From Polyangiaceae bacterium (GTDB lineage: Bacteria; Myxococcota_A; Polyangia; Polyangiales; Polyangiaceae), in the NCBI GenBank assembly GCA_029261965.1, contig JAJDAH010000105.1, positions 45,293 to 109,292 of the forward strand: DNA of 64,000 nt. The letters are read 5' to 3'. The notes below the pieces were generated by a model. That model had not been told where the DNA came from and made no database searches. It saw only the letters and a program-made list of their open reading frames with translations. Within the stretch, counting starts at the first letter, position 1; each line of letters begins with the position of its first letter. Below, in pieces: positions 43,895 through 52,484 of this stretch. A program made the position numbers and the translations under genes.

Positions 43895-44901
43895 CCGCCG
43901 ATGTACGACATCTCGACCCGCGGCAATTGGCGCGTTCGCTCTGATCTAAGCTGGGAATAGCGATCTTCGCGATTACTCCAGGCGGATCGAACGAGACCGG
44001 CGATCTCTTCGTCGTCGGCGCCCTCTCGAAGCGGTGTTCTCAGGTCGGTGCCGTTCGAAGCGAATAAACATGAATACAAATGGCCGTCCGACGAAAGTCG
44101 CGCTCGTGTGCACGACGCGCAGAACGGTTGCGTGACGGACGTGATGACGCCGATCTCCCCCGAGCCATCGACGTAGCGCCATCGTTTGGCGACTTCTCCG
44201 TCGTAGGCGGCTTCGATCGGTTCGAGCGGAGCCTGCGCGCTGATTCGCTCGACGATTTCTTTTCCCGAGACGACGTCGTCCAGACGCCATCCGTTGGTCA
44301 ATCCCACATCCATGAACTCGATGAACCGCACGATGTGTCCGGTTCCCTGGAATGCTCGTGCGAGATCGACGATTGAGGCGTCGTTGACACCGCGGCGCAC
44401 CACGGCGTTGATTTTGACGGGCCGAAGTCCGGCGGTTGCGGCGGCCTCGATGCCCGCGAGAACGGTGTCGACGTGCACGTCGGTGTCGTTCATTCGGCGG
44501 AAAACCGCCGGGTCGAGCGAGTCGAGGCTGACCGTGACGCGACCGAGACCGGCGTCGGCGAGCTTCGCCGCCAGCGCGCCGAGTCGTGAGCCGTTCGTCG
44601 TGAGGGCAATGTCGAGGTCTGGAATCTCGGCCAGCATGGCGACCAGTTTTGGAAGCTCGGCGCGCAAGAGCGGCTCGCCACCGGTGATTCGCACTTTTCG
44701 GACCCCCAAGGTGCTCATGGTGCGAGCTACTCGTGAGATCTCCTCGAACGTCAACAGCTCAGTCTTCGGCAGGAAGCGGTGGTCAGCACCGAACTCTTCG
44801 CGCGGCATGCAGTAGCGGCACCGAAAGTTGCAGCGGTCGGTGACCGAGATGCGCAGATCGCTCATCGGGCGCGCCAGCCGGTCCGTCGCTCGCGAGCTCA
44901 T
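43891..44901 (-). CDS. moaA: GTP 3',8-cyclase MoaA
   Basis: This 336-residue radical SAM enzyme makes 3',8-cyclo-GTP, the first step of molybdopterin synthesis. The N-terminal cluster motif is CNFRCRYC, the SAM motif RITGGEPLLR, and the second cluster is CASC...C (CASCTRARLSSDGHLYSC). The C-terminal GG tail is in MSYIGG. ATG 44901 was preferred over an earlier in-frame start that lies further into the divergent gap. Divergent from the moaC fusion, with 65 bases between starts. Confidence 0.96.
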   Translation of the reverse strand: MSSRATDRLARPMSDLRISVTDRCNFRCRYCMPREEFGADHRFLPKTELLTFEEISRVARTMSTLGVRKVRITGGEPLLRAELPKLVAMLAEIPDLDIALTTNGSRLGALAAKLADAGLGRVTVSLDSLDPAVFRRMNDTDVHVDTVLAGIEAAATAGLRPVKINAVVRRGVNDASIVDLARAFQGTGHIVRFIEFMDVGLTNGWRLDDVVSGKEIVERISAQAPLEPIEAAYDGEVAKRWRYVDGSGEIGVITSVTQPFCASCTRARLSSDGHLYSCLFASNGTDLRTPLREGADDEEIAGLVRSAWSNREDRYSQLRSERTRQLPRVEMSYIGG

Positions 44902-44966
44902 TGACACGGTAGGTGTAACGCGCGGGGGCGCCTCCCTCAAGCGGCGCTCGGTGATAGGCTCGCTGC

Positions 44967-45860
44967 GTGACGTTCTATCGCTTTGACGAGGTCGACCCTT
45001 CGGGCCTCGATCTCGTGCCCATGGCCGCGCGCCGCGCGCTCGATCGCGCCGGGCTCAAAGTGTCGCTGGCGGGGTGGAAAACACTCGAGCTACCGGCTCG
45101 GCGCGCCATTGCATCGGCGGGCGCGGCGGCCATCGTCGACGTCGAGGCCGTCAAGCGCGCCGTCCGGGGAGCGAACCCGCCGACGGAACCCTTCGATGCC
45201 ATCGAGAGTCCGCCTTCGGACCACGTGCCGACGGCCGTGCAGAGCGCGCTTGGTGACGAGCGACGAATCCCCGACGCGCTTTGGGCGTCTCTGTCGGCGC
45301 TCGACCGGTACACCTTGCACAAGGTCGCTTCGCGCGGAAAACCAGAGCGCCTCGATGCGGCGTACGACGAAATCGTCGGCGCCACCGCCACGTCTACGCA
45401 TCTGGCGCCTGACGGCGGAGTGCGAATGGTCGGCGTTGGTCGAAAACCCGTTACCGAGCGTCGCGCGGTCGCCGAGGCGCGAGTGGACATGAACGACGAA
45501 GCGTTTGCCCGGCTAGTGCGCGCGGACGCACCGAAAGGCGACGTGCTCGGCACCGCGCGCCTCGCAGGAATTCAAGCCGCGAAACGCACGAGCGACATCG
45601 TGCCCCTGTGCCACCCGGTGGCACTGACCCATGCCGGAGTGAGGCTGGAGCTCGACGAGGAGAGGAAATCCGTGCGGATCGAGGCCACCGTCGAGGCCGT
45701 CGATCGGACCGGCGTCGAGATGGAAGCCATGACTGCAGCGTGTGCGGCGGCCTTGACGGTCTATGACATGCTCAAAGCGTTCGACCGCGGCATGCGAGTC
45801 GGCCCCATTCGGCTGCTCGCGAAGTCGGGCGGTCGTTCCGGGAGCTATGAAAACCCATGA
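44967..45860 (+). CDS. moaC: Nitr_red_assoc domain fused to MoaC
   Basis: This 297-residue protein has two parts. Residues 1-140 match the nitrate-reductase-associated family (PF09655) by eye: VPMAARRALDRAGLKVSLAGW, then VPTAVQSALGDE..WASLSALDRYTLHKVAS. Residues 150-295 are MoaC, cyclic pyranopterin monophosphate synthase, with AAKRTSD, LCHP (His 216), YDMLKA (Asp 267, Lys 270) and LLAKSGG. The usual VDV near the MoaC start reads VGV. The GTG start has TAGGCT 6 bases upstream. Its stop overlaps moaE by 4 bases. Confidence 0.9.
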   Translation: MTFYRFDEVDPSGLDLVPMAARRALDRAGLKVSLAGWKTLELPARRAIASAGAAAIVDVEAVKRAVRGANPPTEPFDAIESPPSDHVPTAVQSALGDERRIPDALWASLSALDRYTLHKVASRGKPERLDAAYDEIVGATATSTHLAPDGGVRMVGVGRKPVTERRAVAEARVDMNDEAFARLVRADAPKGDVLGTARLAGIQAAKRTSDIVPLCHPVALTHAGVRLELDEERKSVRIEATVEAVDRTGVEMEAMTAACAAALTVYDMLKAFDRGMRVGPIRLLAKSGGRSGSYENP

Positions 45861-46303
45861 CTCGATTGTGTGAAGTTCGCGAGACCGCTCTATCCGTCGA
45901 CGAGGCCATCGCTGCCGTTCAAAGAAGCGATGCTGGCGCCATCGCGGTCTTCATTGGAAACGTGCGCGATCACAACGATGGTCGGCCGGTCACGCTGCTC
46001 GAGTACGAGGCGTATGCCTCGATGGCGGGCAAAGAAATGAAGAACATCGCCACCGAGATTGAATCCGAGATTTCGGACGTTTCGCTCGCCGTTCTGCACC
46101 GAATCGGGCGCCTCGAGATCGGCGACGCGGCGGTGGTGTGCGTGGCGAGCGCGCCGCATCGGGGTGAGGCGTTCCGAGCCTGCCGCGCGCTCATCGACCG
46201 GATCAAAGCCCGTGTCCCCATTTGGAAACGGGAACACGGTCCCGACGGGCCTCATTGGGTCGGTTGGGAGGACGCCCGCTGCGTCGCCCATGACCACTCT
46301 TGA
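45857..46303 (+). CDS. moaE: Molybdopterin synthase large subunit MoaE
   Basis: This 148-residue protein transfers sulfur from MoaD to precursor Z, forming molybdopterin. Signatures are VFIGNVRDHNDG, LEYEAY, HRIGRLEIGD, the conserved SAPHRGEAF, and KARVPIWKRE with the catalytic Lys residues. Coupled to the moaC fusion by a 4-base overlap. No moaD is in the window. Confidence 0.96.
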   Translation: MTRLCEVRETALSVDEAIAAVQRSDAGAIAVFIGNVRDHNDGRPVTLLEYEAYASMAGKEMKNIATEIESEISDVSLAVLHRIGRLEIGDAAVVCVASAPHRGEAFRACRALIDRIKARVPIWKREHGPDGPHWVGWEDARCVAHDHS

Positions 46304-46312
46304 GCCGGCGGG

Positions 46313-46753
46313 TCAGTTCTCGACCGCCTCCCCGAGGCAGTCGAGCGAGGAGGTCCACCCTTCGCCGTGCAAGCGCTTTGCGGTTTCGTCTCGGAATCGC
46401 TCGTGAGTCAAAACCACTTCGGTCGAGCCGCCGCGGTCCAGTAGCTCGATGGTGACGAGAGTTTCGATGTCCGCCATGTCGCCTTCTTCCCAAGCCCAAG
46501 TGAAGGCGATCTTGTTCGGCGCGTCGATCACCTGATACTCGCCTCGAACGTGCATGACATTTCCGTCCGGAGACTGCATGCCGAAGCGATACTTGCCGCC
46601 CACGCGCACGTCCATTTCCGCTTCGGGTGTCGTGAACCCTTTGGGTCCCCACCACTTGGTGACTTGGTCCACTTGGGTGAATGCGTCGAACACCAAGCTG
46701 CGCGGCACCTTGAAGTTTCGGCTCAGCCTGAGCGTGTGCGTAGCGTCGCTCAC
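46313..46753 (-). CDS. SRPBCC/AHSA1-family protein
   Basis: This 146-residue protein has the helix-grip fold (START/AHSA1): FKVPRSLVFDAFTQVDQVTKWWGPKGF at the N-terminus and VLTHERFRDETAKRLHGEGW near the end. Members bind hydrophobic ligands, and those paired with ArsR regulators are common. Its GTG start overlaps the ArsR stop by 4 bases (GTGA). The upstream GGAGAAAAGAAA is a possible ribosome site. It is convergent with moaE, 9 bases away. Confidence 0.9.
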   Translation of the reverse strand: MSDATHTLRLSRNFKVPRSLVFDAFTQVDQVTKWWGPKGFTTPEAEMDVRVGGKYRFGMQSPDGNVMHVRGEYQVIDAPNKIAFTWAWEEGDMADIETLVTIELLDRGGSTEVVLTHERFRDETAKRLHGEGWTSSLDCLGEAVEN

Positions 46754-47112
46754 TTTCTTTTCTCCTTTTTTCGTGGGCCAACTTCGCGTTGTTTCTGGTC
46801 GAGATAGTCGGCAAGGCTCTGGAGTTGCTCTTCCCAGAACCCTCGGTGTCTTTCGATCCAATCGGTAGCGTCGTCGAGGCCATCGACCAGCAGGCGACAC
46901 CGGTGCACCCGCCCGTCGACGGTTCTGCCGACCAAGCCGCTCTTCTCGAGAACCTTCAGATGGCGCGAGATCGCCGGAAGCGAAACGTCGTACGGCTCGG
47001 CCAGCTCGGTCACCGTGCATTCACCGCGGCTCAACCGCTCCAGCATTCCCCGGCGTGTCGGATCGGCGAGCGCGCTGAACACCCGATCGAGGGGACCAGG
47101 ACAGTTAACCAT
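46750..47112 (-). CDS. ArsR-family regulator
   Basis: This 120-residue winged-helix repressor has the HTH TRRGMLERLSRGECTVTELAEPYDVSLPAISRHLKVLEKSGLV in outline. There are no metal-binding Cys motifs in helix 3, so it belongs to the SRPBCC-linked, non-metal group. The ATG lies inside a perfect 7-bp inverted repeat, suggesting autorepression, and has no Shine-Dalgarno. Forms an operon with the AHSA1 gene. Confidence 0.92.
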   Translation of the reverse strand: MVNCPGPLDRVFSALADPTRRGMLERLSRGECTVTELAEPYDVSLPAISRHLKVLEKSGLVGRTVDGRVHRCRLLVDGLDDATDWIERHRGFWEEQLQSLADYLDQKQREVGPRKKEKRK

Positions 47113-47147
47113 GGTGTTAACTATATGCCCGTTCGCTCCTTCGTCAA
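47103..47147 (-). promoter_or_regulatory. ArsR promoter and operator
   Basis: On the minus strand: TTGACG (47147-47142), 16-bp spacer, TATAGT (47125-47120), then 7 bases to the ATG at 47112. The inverted repeat AGTTAAC-N6-GTTAACT (47103-47122) covers the end of the -10, the start site and the start codon. This is a strong promoter, a leaderless arrangement and an evident autoregulatory operator. Confidence 0.75.
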
Positions 47148-47160
47148 GCGCTCGCCGCTC

Positions 47161-47760
47161 TCAGGTCTCTCTTGGCGGGACGCCATCGCGTTTTTGGTCC
47201 TCTGGGCAATCCCAGTCGCGGAGAGTCCGGAGCTCGGCGTCGTCGAGGTCGAGCACGTGCGTATCGACACGGCCGAGCACCCGGTGAAGGGCACGCTCGC
47301 CGGCATCGATGGTGGCGAGGGCGGCGGCGAGCGACGGCACGGCCGAGTACCGGGCGAAAAGCGGTTGCCAGATCCCATCGGGGCGCGGCGCGACCGCCGG
47401 TGCCCCCGGGGCCGCGCCCGCAAGCTTCTGGAGGAGCTCGTCGGAGACATGCGGGAGATCGCAGGCGAGAGCGACGGCGTCGACTCGGCGATCCAAAGCG
47501 CCGCTGAGGAGTGCACAAAGCCCGCCGAGGGGGCCGATCCCCGCCGGCTCGTCCGTAAGAGACGCGATGGGCACCTCTTCGTATTCGCTCGTATCGCCGA
47601 CGAGCAGTATCTCCGCGCCCGGCATGGCTCGCCTGGCGGTTCTTGCGAGTCGCTCGACCAGATTGCCGGTGCCGTCGGGAGCCGCGAGCAGGCCTTTGGC
47701 GCGACCGCCCATTCGTGTCGATCGGCCGCCGACGAAGATCCCGACGAGAGGTGGGGTCAC
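47161..47760 (-). CDS. mobA: Molybdenum cofactor guanylyltransferase MobA
   Basis: This 199-residue nucleotidyltransferase attaches GMP to molybdopterin to form the MGD cofactor. The signature FVGGRSTRMGGRAKGLLA is followed by ACDLPHVSD with the metal-binding Asp. Its start overlaps the moeA stop by 4 bases. Its presence implies that the organism has MGD-type enzymes such as nitrate reductases or formate dehydrogenases. Confidence 0.92.
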   Translation of the reverse strand: MTPPLVGIFVGGRSTRMGGRAKGLLAAPDGTGNLVERLARTARRAMPGAEILLVGDTSEYEEVPIASLTDEPAGIGPLGGLCALLSGALDRRVDAVALACDLPHVSDELLQKLAGAAPGAPAVAPRPDGIWQPLFARYSAVPSLAAALATIDAGERALHRVLGRVDTHVLDLDDAELRTLRDWDCPEDQKRDGVPPRET

Positions 47761-48959
47761 AGCTCGCTCAACCGCAGTATCTCGGCGCTCTCGCCAGCGG
47801 CCAAACCGTGCGAGTCAGCCGGCACGAGCACGAGGGCGTTGGCGAGTGCCATGCTGATTGGCGAGCCCGATGACTGGTTATCCAGCGGAGTCGCGGAGTC
47901 CCCATCGACCCGCGCGCGGTAAAAACCGAGTCGCCCGGGCTTTTGCTCGATGCCGCTCTCGAGGACCGCGCGGCCGCGGGGCGGGACCGGGCTCTCGTCC
48001 CCCTGCATGGCGCGGAGTAGTGGCATGCCAAAAAGAGCGAAGGTGATCTGTGCGCTCACCGGGTTGCCAGGAAGGCCGAGTACGCGGGTATCGCCGGCGT
48101 GCCCGAGCACGAGCGGTTTTCCGGGCTTGATGCGCACCTTCCAGAAATCCAAGACAGCGCCCGCCGCTTCGAGTGCGGGTCGGACGACGTCGTAGTCCCC
48201 GACGCTCACGCCGCCGATCGTGACGACCAAATCGCTCTTGCCGAGCGCATCGGCCAGAGTCCTTCTCGTGGCCTCCTGGTCGTCGGCCGTGAGCGGCGCT
48301 CGCTCCGCAGTGGCGCCGGCCAAGGTGGCCATCGCCGCGATCGAGGCCCCGTTGGATTCCGGGATCGTGCCCGGTCGTCGCGGGCTTCCGGGCGGACGGA
48401 GTTCGTCGCCGGTGCAAATGATTCGGACCCGTGGCCTTTTTGCAACGAGAACATCCGCTCGGTCGAGCGATGCGATGGCTCCGAGATGGAACGCTCCGAG
48501 TCGGGTACCCGAAAGGAGCACCGTCTGCCCGACGCGCACGTCCTCGCCGGCTCGCCGCACATGGCTGCCCGTCTGGGGCGCTTCTTCGAAGCGGGCGACG
48601 TCACCCGCGCGTTCGACGTTTTCCTGCATCACTACCGAGTTGGCCCCTTCGGGCATCGGCGCACCCGTGAAAATTCTGCAGGCGGCACCCGCGTCGAGAA
48701 GAGGCGCCGGCATGCCGGTTTTGCTCTCCCCGCGCACCGGAAGCTGCCATGGGCCCTCGCCGGAGAAGGTCGACGTGCTGACCGCGTAGCCGTCCATGGC
48801 GCTGTAGTCGAACGCCGGCAGGTTTTCCGAGGCGTCGAGCCGCTCGGCGAGAACGCGGCTGAAGGCGTCCACTCCAGCTACCTTTTCGCTACCAACGACC
48901 GGCACTCCATCGAGCACGAGCCGAAGCGCCTCGTCGAAGTCGAGCATTCGCGCGAGCAT
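47757..48959 (-). CDS. moeA: Molybdopterin molybdotransferase MoeA
   Basis: This 400-residue protein inserts molybdate into adenylylated molybdopterin. It has the MoeA signatures PAFDYSAMDGYAV, GAPMPEGANSVVMQE, TGDEL, SNGASI, GGVSVGDYD and GLPGNPVSA. The start is at 48959 or 48947; both ATG codons are in frame. Coupled to mobA. Confidence 0.95.
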   Translation of the reverse strand: MLARMLDFDEALRLVLDGVPVVGSEKVAGVDAFSRVLAERLDASENLPAFDYSAMDGYAVSTSTFSGEGPWQLPVRGESKTGMPAPLLDAGAACRIFTGAPMPEGANSVVMQENVERAGDVARFEEAPQTGSHVRRAGEDVRVGQTVLLSGTRLGAFHLGAIASLDRADVLVAKRPRVRIICTGDELRPPGSPRRPGTIPESNGASIAAMATLAGATAERAPLTADDQEATRRTLADALGKSDLVVTIGGVSVGDYDVVRPALEAAGAVLDFWKVRIKPGKPLVLGHAGDTRVLGLPGNPVSAQITFALFGMPLLRAMQGDESPVPPRGRAVLESGIEQKPGRLGFYRARVDGDSATPLDNQSSGSPISMALANALVLVPADSHGLAAGESAEILRLSEL

Positions 48960-48997
48960 ACGCCAGCCGCATCGGCTCCGAACCGTGACGAATCAGC

Positions 48998-49144
48998 TAC
49001 AATCGCGCGTTCATGTGCTGTCCCGACCCAAGCGCTGGAGAAGAGTGGACCCGCATTCGGCTGAAATGGCCAGGGTCGCGAGATCGCGTCACTTTTCACG
49101 CAACCCGCGGGCGATTGGCGCCGATGAGGGGTCAACCCGTCTAA
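48998..49144 (+). other. Promoter and 43-codon leader ORF
   Basis: A good -10 box TACAAT (48998-49003) lies 9 bases before the ATG of a 43-codon open frame (49013-49144, starting MCCPDPSAGEEW). This would make a leader of about 170 bases for the DUF6600 gene at 49180. The small frame has no family match and may be chance; the promoter is the firmer part. The rest of the 220-bp divergent gap shows nothing else. Confidence 0.3.
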
Positions 49145-49179
49145 CGGTACGAAGGTTGCTCAGGGAAGGGTCCCGCCTC

Positions 49180-50544
49180 ATGATGAACTCGATGCCCCGC
49201 CGTTTCGCCCACATCACGGCGCTCCTGAGCGCGATGTTTCTGGTGGTGGCGACGTCCGCCGCGCAGGAAGACGACGGCGGGGACGACTGGCACGACGACG
49301 CGGCCGCCGAGGATGCCCCGCCCGACGAGGACACCGAAGACGAAGAGGAGGCCGACTCCCCAGATGTCGAGAAGTCGGCTGTCCCCCAAGAGGGTCCGAG
49401 TGGCTACGAGAATCGTGACCCACGGGCCCTCACGGACTTCAAGCCGACGCTCGATCCGCACGGCGTTTGGGTCGACCACCCGCGCTACGGCACGGTGTGG
49501 GTTCCGAACGAAGCGGAAGTCGGCGAGGACTTCGCCCCCTACGTGACGAACGGTCGCTGGGCGTTGTCGTCCGACGGCGACTGGATTTGGGTGAGCGGCT
49601 ACGACTGGGGATGGGCGACATTCCACTACGGGCGATGGGTCTGGGTTCCGAAGTATGGCTGGGCGTGGGTGCCCGGACGGGAGTACGCGCCGGCCTGGGT
49701 CGTGTGGCGGGTGCCCACTGGCAGCTACACCTACGTTGGCTGGGCGCCGATGCCGCCTGACTACGGTTGGCACGGCGGCGTCGCCGTCGGAATCAGCTAC
49801 CGGACCTACTATCCGTACGTGTTCTGTCCTTCACCGTACTTGTTCAGTTATCACGTGCATCACCACATCATTCACGATCACCATCACGTGCATCGTGTAG
49901 CCAGGCACACGCGGGTCTACCGCTCCCCGCCCCACTACGGCCGGCACGCACCGCCGACGCGGGTGGCTCGTGTTCCGCCGCGGGCGGTTCCCAAGCGTCG
50001 CGTGGCCGCCGACCCGCGCGCTGTACGGATGGCGAATCCGCGTCAAACTCGGCGGACCGCCGGCCCGCGGCCGACCACCGCCGGCTCTCGTTCGGTGCGT
50101 GCTCGACCCATGGGAGCGAGCGCGCGTGCCCGCCCGGCGGGATCCGCGCGTAGCGTCGCGCCCGCTCCGCGCCTCCGCTCGCCGAAAACGCTTCGGGGAA
50201 CGTCGGTTCGAGGCCGAAGCGCGCCCCCTCGAAGTTCCTCCGCCCGGCGGGCGACGCGGCCGCAATCGTCTGCGCCGCGAGCGACGGCTCCATCGACCCG
50301 CAAGGCGTCGAAAACGAAGAAGAGCTCGTCATCGAAACAGTATCGGCCAGCCGCGCGCTCGACGGCGCCGAGCAAGGTCTCCAAGCCGCGGCGCATGTCC
50401 CCCAAGTCTTCGTCGAAGCCGTCGACGAAGCGGCGGATGTCGGCGCCGCCCAAGGCACGTTCCCGCTCGGGTGGGACGGTTCAGAAGTCGGGCCGGGGCC
50501 GCTACTCTGCTCCCCGGGGCGGCTCGACGCGCCGCGCGAAGTGA
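49180..50544 (+). CDS. DUF6600 exported basic protein
   Basis: This 454-residue protein has the signal MMNSMPRRFAHITALLSAMFLVVATSAAQ and then an acidic segment. The DUF6600 region follows with repeated aromatic blocks: YGTVWVPN, DFAPYVTNGRW, GYDWGWATFHYGRWVWVPKYGWAWVPG, YVGWAPMPP. A His-rich stretch and a long Arg/Ser/Pro-rich C-terminal half (about 290-454) complete it. ATG 49180 has GGGAAGGG about 9 bases upstream. The basic tail suggests binding to an acidic polymer or envelope, which is inference. Confidence 0.88.
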   Translation: MMNSMPRRFAHITALLSAMFLVVATSAAQEDDGGDDWHDDAAAEDAPPDEDTEDEEEADSPDVEKSAVPQEGPSGYENRDPRALTDFKPTLDPHGVWVDHPRYGTVWVPNEAEVGEDFAPYVTNGRWALSSDGDWIWVSGYDWGWATFHYGRWVWVPKYGWAWVPGREYAPAWVVWRVPTGSYTYVGWAPMPPDYGWHGGVAVGISYRTYYPYVFCPSPYLFSYHVHHHIIHDHHHVHRVARHTRVYRSPPHYGRHAPPTRVARVPPRAVPKRRVAADPRAVRMANPRQTRRTAGPRPTTAGSRSVRARPMGASARARPAGSARSVAPAPRLRSPKTLRGTSVRGRSAPPRSSSARRATRPQSSAPRATAPSTRKASKTKKSSSSKQYRPAARSTAPSKVSKPRRMSPKSSSKPSTKRRMSAPPKARSRSGGTVQKSGRGRYSAPRGGSTRRAK

Positions 50545-50551
50545 GGAAGAG

Positions 50552-51112
50552 ATGCACAGAAGAGCCTTGGCATTGTCGTCAGTCGTCGCGCTCATCGGCG
50601 GGTGCGTCGTGGACAACGACGGTCACGACGTCGTCGTTGGACCGGGTCCCATCGACGTGGAAGTATTCGAGGCGAACATCGATACCGGCGTCGTGCTCGA
50701 TGCCGAGCCGGGCGAAGGGGCTGGCGCATTCATCGAATACCTCGGCGAAGGTCGCTGGCACGTCTTCGTTGCCTGCGACACGACCGATCCGGCATCTGCG
50801 TGCCAATGGGATGTGGTCGTGAACGGGGCCGACCCCGTCACGAGAAGCACCGCCATCACGGGGTTCAAGTCGGACGGGCTGGAAGTCGATGACGCGGTGT
50901 ACGGCACGTCGACTGGCGGCGTGGCGCTTCAGACTTTCACCGACGACACTCTGGATGGGTTCTTTTTCGACACCGCCCCGGGAGAACCCATACGGATCGA
51001 GGTTTGGCTCGACGGCGTGCTCGATCCGCGGTTCATCTATTGGCCGGGGGACGGTGTCGTGCATCGCGGTGCGCCGTCCGATCCTCTGGACTTGGTCCCC
51101 ACAGAGCCGTGA
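50552..51112 (+). CDS. Hypothetical lipoprotein
   Basis: This 186-residue protein has the signal MHRRALALSSVVALIGGC (lipidated Cys 18), preceded by a GAGGAAGAG ribosome site. The mature domain is an acidic beta-rich module. It lies 7 bases after the DUF6600 gene and is probably co-transcribed. A longer open frame upstream in this reading frame is a shadow of the DUF6600 gene. No family is recognised. Confidence 0.82.
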   Translation: MHRRALALSSVVALIGGCVVDNDGHDVVVGPGPIDVEVFEANIDTGVVLDAEPGEGAGAFIEYLGEGRWHVFVACDTTDPASACQWDVVVNGADPVTRSTAITGFKSDGLEVDDAVYGTSTGGVALQTFTDDTLDGFFFDTAPGEPIRIEVWLDGVLDPRFIYWPGDGVVHRGAPSDPLDLVPTEP

Positions 51113-51184
51113 ATCGCCCGCTGCCAGTCGGCGCTGGTTCGCTGTAAGCTCGTGTTGTCGCGCCCGGCCGGGCGCGCCCCTTTC

Positions 51185-52405
51185 ATGCTGACGAAAAACT
51201 GGTGTCTGGCGGTACACGCGGCGGCGTTCTTGTCGCTCGCTTGCGACGCGTCCCGAGCCGAGTTTCCGGTTTCGCCGGACGCCCGGGCGCTCGAAGGCGG
51301 AGCGCTTCGTGACGGGCGGTCGGACGGGCCTCTACGGGATGCGGTGGCGCTCGATGCCGACCCGGCGGATGTCGGCACAGGACCGCTTTCGTCGGTGCGA
51401 GTGGGCCTCGTTCCCGTGCCGAAGTCGAGCGGAGACGCGGGTCCGACTCCCGTCGACCAAACGGATGCCGTGCTCGACGTGCTGGCTGCCGGGTCCCGGG
51501 GAGTTTCGTTCGTGCGTCGTTGGGATTCGCTGTTCGTCGACGGGACTCAGCCGCGCGCCGCCGTCTGGAACCAATTCGCGAGCTTGGCGCCGGTCTTCCG
51601 CGACCAAGAAAGGTCTATTCTGTTCGCCCTTGGGGTCGTCGATCGAACCGCGGATGCCCGTCCCGGGGCCGTCGACGGGGTTTGGGATGCGAACGTGACC
51701 GAAACGGCGATGCAAGCACTGGTCGACAAGACCTATGGCACGTTCGGGTCCGAGTTGGCCTACTTGAGCGTCGGCACCGAGATAGATCGCTACCTCGATA
51801 CGCTGACGGATTCCGAGCGGGGCGCGTTCGTCGCGTTCGTCAATCGAACCTTGGACTACGCGCGCAATCACCCCAACCGCCCGATGGGCACCCAAGTGGG
51901 AGTGACGGTGACGGTCGCATCGATTGTCCAAAAGACGATCCCCGAGGTTTTGGAGCTCATCGATGCATCGGACATCGCTATCGCGACGTACTACCCGCTC
52001 GAAGAGAGCTTCGAGGCTCGACACCCATCCGGGGCGGCGAACGATCTCGACGAACTCGCTGTCGCCCTTTCGGACGACGCTGGGACTCGTACCGTGGTCT
52101 TGCAGGAAGTCGGCTATCCGAGCGCCGCGGAGACCGGTAGCTCCGAGGACCAGCAGCGCGTGTTCTTCGACGGATTGTTCCAGGCGTTGCTCGCTCGGCG
52201 AGAGCAGTTCCCGTTCGTGAGCATCAACGGATTGCACGATGCACACCCAGAGGTATGCGGCGGCGAAGCGTCGGCGTTGGGTGCTCCGGGTGATCCGCTC
52301 GCCATCGCGGCGCGCTGCTCGTTCGGCGTTCGCCACGCCGACGGCGGCAGGAAAACGGCTTGGAGCGTGGTCCTCGACGGAATGGCTACGTTCGCGGTCC
52401 CGTAG
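51185..52405 (+). CDS. Lipoprotein with glycosidase-like TIM barrel
   Basis: This 406-residue protein has a signal ending SLAC (lipidated Cys 20) and an Asp/Ala-rich linker. A domain with TIM-barrel features begins near residue 75. LSVGTEID (about 195) and VVLQEVGYPSA (about 310) place two Glu at the ends of strands 4 and 7, as acid/base and nucleophile in GH17/GH53-like glycosidases. The family assignment is tentative. ATG 51185 was chosen over GTG 51152 because it gives the better signal. Confidence 0.78.
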   Translation: MLTKNWCLAVHAAAFLSLACDASRAEFPVSPDARALEGGALRDGRSDGPLRDAVALDADPADVGTGPLSSVRVGLVPVPKSSGDAGPTPVDQTDAVLDVLAAGSRGVSFVRRWDSLFVDGTQPRAAVWNQFASLAPVFRDQERSILFALGVVDRTADARPGAVDGVWDANVTETAMQALVDKTYGTFGSELAYLSVGTEIDRYLDTLTDSERGAFVAFVNRTLDYARNHPNRPMGTQVGVTVTVASIVQKTIPEVLELIDASDIAIATYYPLEESFEARHPSGAANDLDELAVALSDDAGTRTVVLQEVGYPSAAETGSSEDQQRVFFDGLFQALLARREQFPFVSINGLHDAHPEVCGGEASALGAPGDPLAIAARCSFGVRHADGGRKTAWSVVLDGMATFAVP

Positions 52406-52484
52406 CAGGCGTTGCTAGCGGGGCGAGGATACTGAGGCCATCGCGTCGCCGTGCTATCTTCGAACGAGATCGGAGACGAAGCTA

